Below, one piece after another: positions 63,853 to 64,000 of a stretch of DNA of 64,000 bases; position 1 is the stretch's first letter, and every line of letters starts with the position of its first letter. Where the stretch lies: assembly GCF_900156265.1 (NCBI RefSeq), contig NZ_FTNE01000018.1, positions 1 to 64,000 on the forward strand, given 5' to 3'. The stretch comes from Acidiphilium rubrum (GTDB taxonomy: Bacteria > Pseudomonadota > Alphaproteobacteria > Acetobacterales > Acetobacteraceae). A model generated the notes under the pieces. That model worked only from the letters and a program-made list of their open reading frames with translations, made no database searches and was not told the DNA's origin. The position numbers were made by a program, and so were the translations under genes.

Positions 63853-64000
63853 ATGACAAAGCGCCCGACCATCGGCCTGACCCTCGATGCCGAGGCACCG
63901 GGCGGCTACTCGAAATTTCCTTGGTACGCGATCCGCCAGAATTATATGGATGCGATCGCCGATGCCGGCGGTATTCCGGTGGCCGTGCCGCATCGCGCCG
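63853..64000 (+). CDS. Class-I glutamine amidotransferase-like hydrolase (peptidase C26, PuuD-like), N-terminal part
   Basis: Only the first 49 residues are inside the window. The start reads PTIGLTLDAEAPGGYSKFPWYAIRQNYMDAIADAGGIPV, which is the standard opening of gamma-glutamyl-gamma-aminobutyrate hydrolase (PuuD) type proteins, with the YSKxPWYAIRxNY motif. The catalytic cysteine lies beyond the window end. These enzymes hydrolyse gamma-glutamyl compounds in putrescine degradation or related pathways. Confidence 0.85.
   Translation, partial: MTKRPTIGLTLDAEAPGGYSKFPWYAIRQNYMDAIADAGGIPVAVPHRA

Overview
The window is a 64 kb, very GC-rich, gene-dense chromosomal segment of an alphaproteobacterium, most likely family Acetobacteraceae (Acidiphilium/Acidocella-like). 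This placement is inferred from gene content and protein style, not from a database search. The pointers are a single-polypeptide AroK-AroB fusion, a CarA with an extra N-terminal helix-turn-helix segment, an FlbD-type flagellar activator, GatCAB amidotransferase, and the Pro/Arg-rich partial protein at the left edge. Almost everything is housekeeping or conserved. Overlapping start/stop codons (ATGA or GTGA) are very common. I see no rRNA, tRNA, CRISPR array, transposase or prophage, and no intergenic gap longer than 300 bases.

Layout. 1-3.0 kb: a partial unknown protein, an AT-rich double-hairpin repeat, then a leftward run of esterase, GST, PCuAC-like protein and pterin dehydratase. 3.1-7.0 kb: a small sigma-54-promoted gene, then folP, glmM, thiD and ohr. 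7.1-9.1 kb: an orphan pilus pair (prepilin peptidase and TadZ/CpaE), closed by a 267-bp near-perfect inverted repeat. 9.1-14 kb: leftward yqeY-dnaG-rpoD-GNAT. 14-21.7 kb: rightward carA, an AAA ATPase gene, carB, greA and ilvA. 21.9-26.2 kb: an RluA-type pseudouridine synthase, trehalose synthesis (otsA, otsB) and a GT39 membrane glycosyltransferase. 26.4-28.5 kb: a copper-delivery set (SCO, PCuAC, cytochrome c, second SCO). 28.5-31.7 kb: gatCAB. 31.7-36.9 kb: ruvX, a small membrane protein, and a possible polysaccharide or acyl-transfer patch (HAD protein, GH24 lysozyme, WcbI/TPR protein, stand-alone acyl carrier protein) plus a lipoprotein.

36.9-43.5 kb: leftward topA, dprA, plsY, a pseudo-dihydroorotase and pyrB. 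43.6-45.1 kb: an S24 peptidase repressor divergent from two unknown genes, with a GTTC-N7-GTTC box between them. 45.1-47.6 kb: a nitrilase-type amidase overlapping a tryptophan-2-monooxygenase-like flavoenzyme, a plausible indole-3-acetamide route. 47.6-48.2 kb: a BrnT/BrnA toxin-antitoxin pair with a readable promoter and operator. 48.2-52.5 kb: aldo/keto reductase, ABM monooxygenase, metallophosphoesterase, cytochrome b561, a DUF429-like protein and PaiB. 52.5-55.1 kb: aroKB and xerD. 55.2-63.2 kb: a compact leftward flagellar operon fliF-fliG-fliN-flbD-flhA-flhF-flhG. 63.3-64 kb: tadA and the start of a class-I glutamine amidotransferase.

The best leads for something undescribed are: the HTH-CarA fusion with a palindrome upstream of its own gene; the AAA ATPase gene lodged between carA and carB behind its own inverted repeat; the ACP plus WcbI/TPR acyl-transfer patch; the S24 repressor with its divergent unknown pair; and the small sigma-54 gene that may belong to the flagellar regulon.
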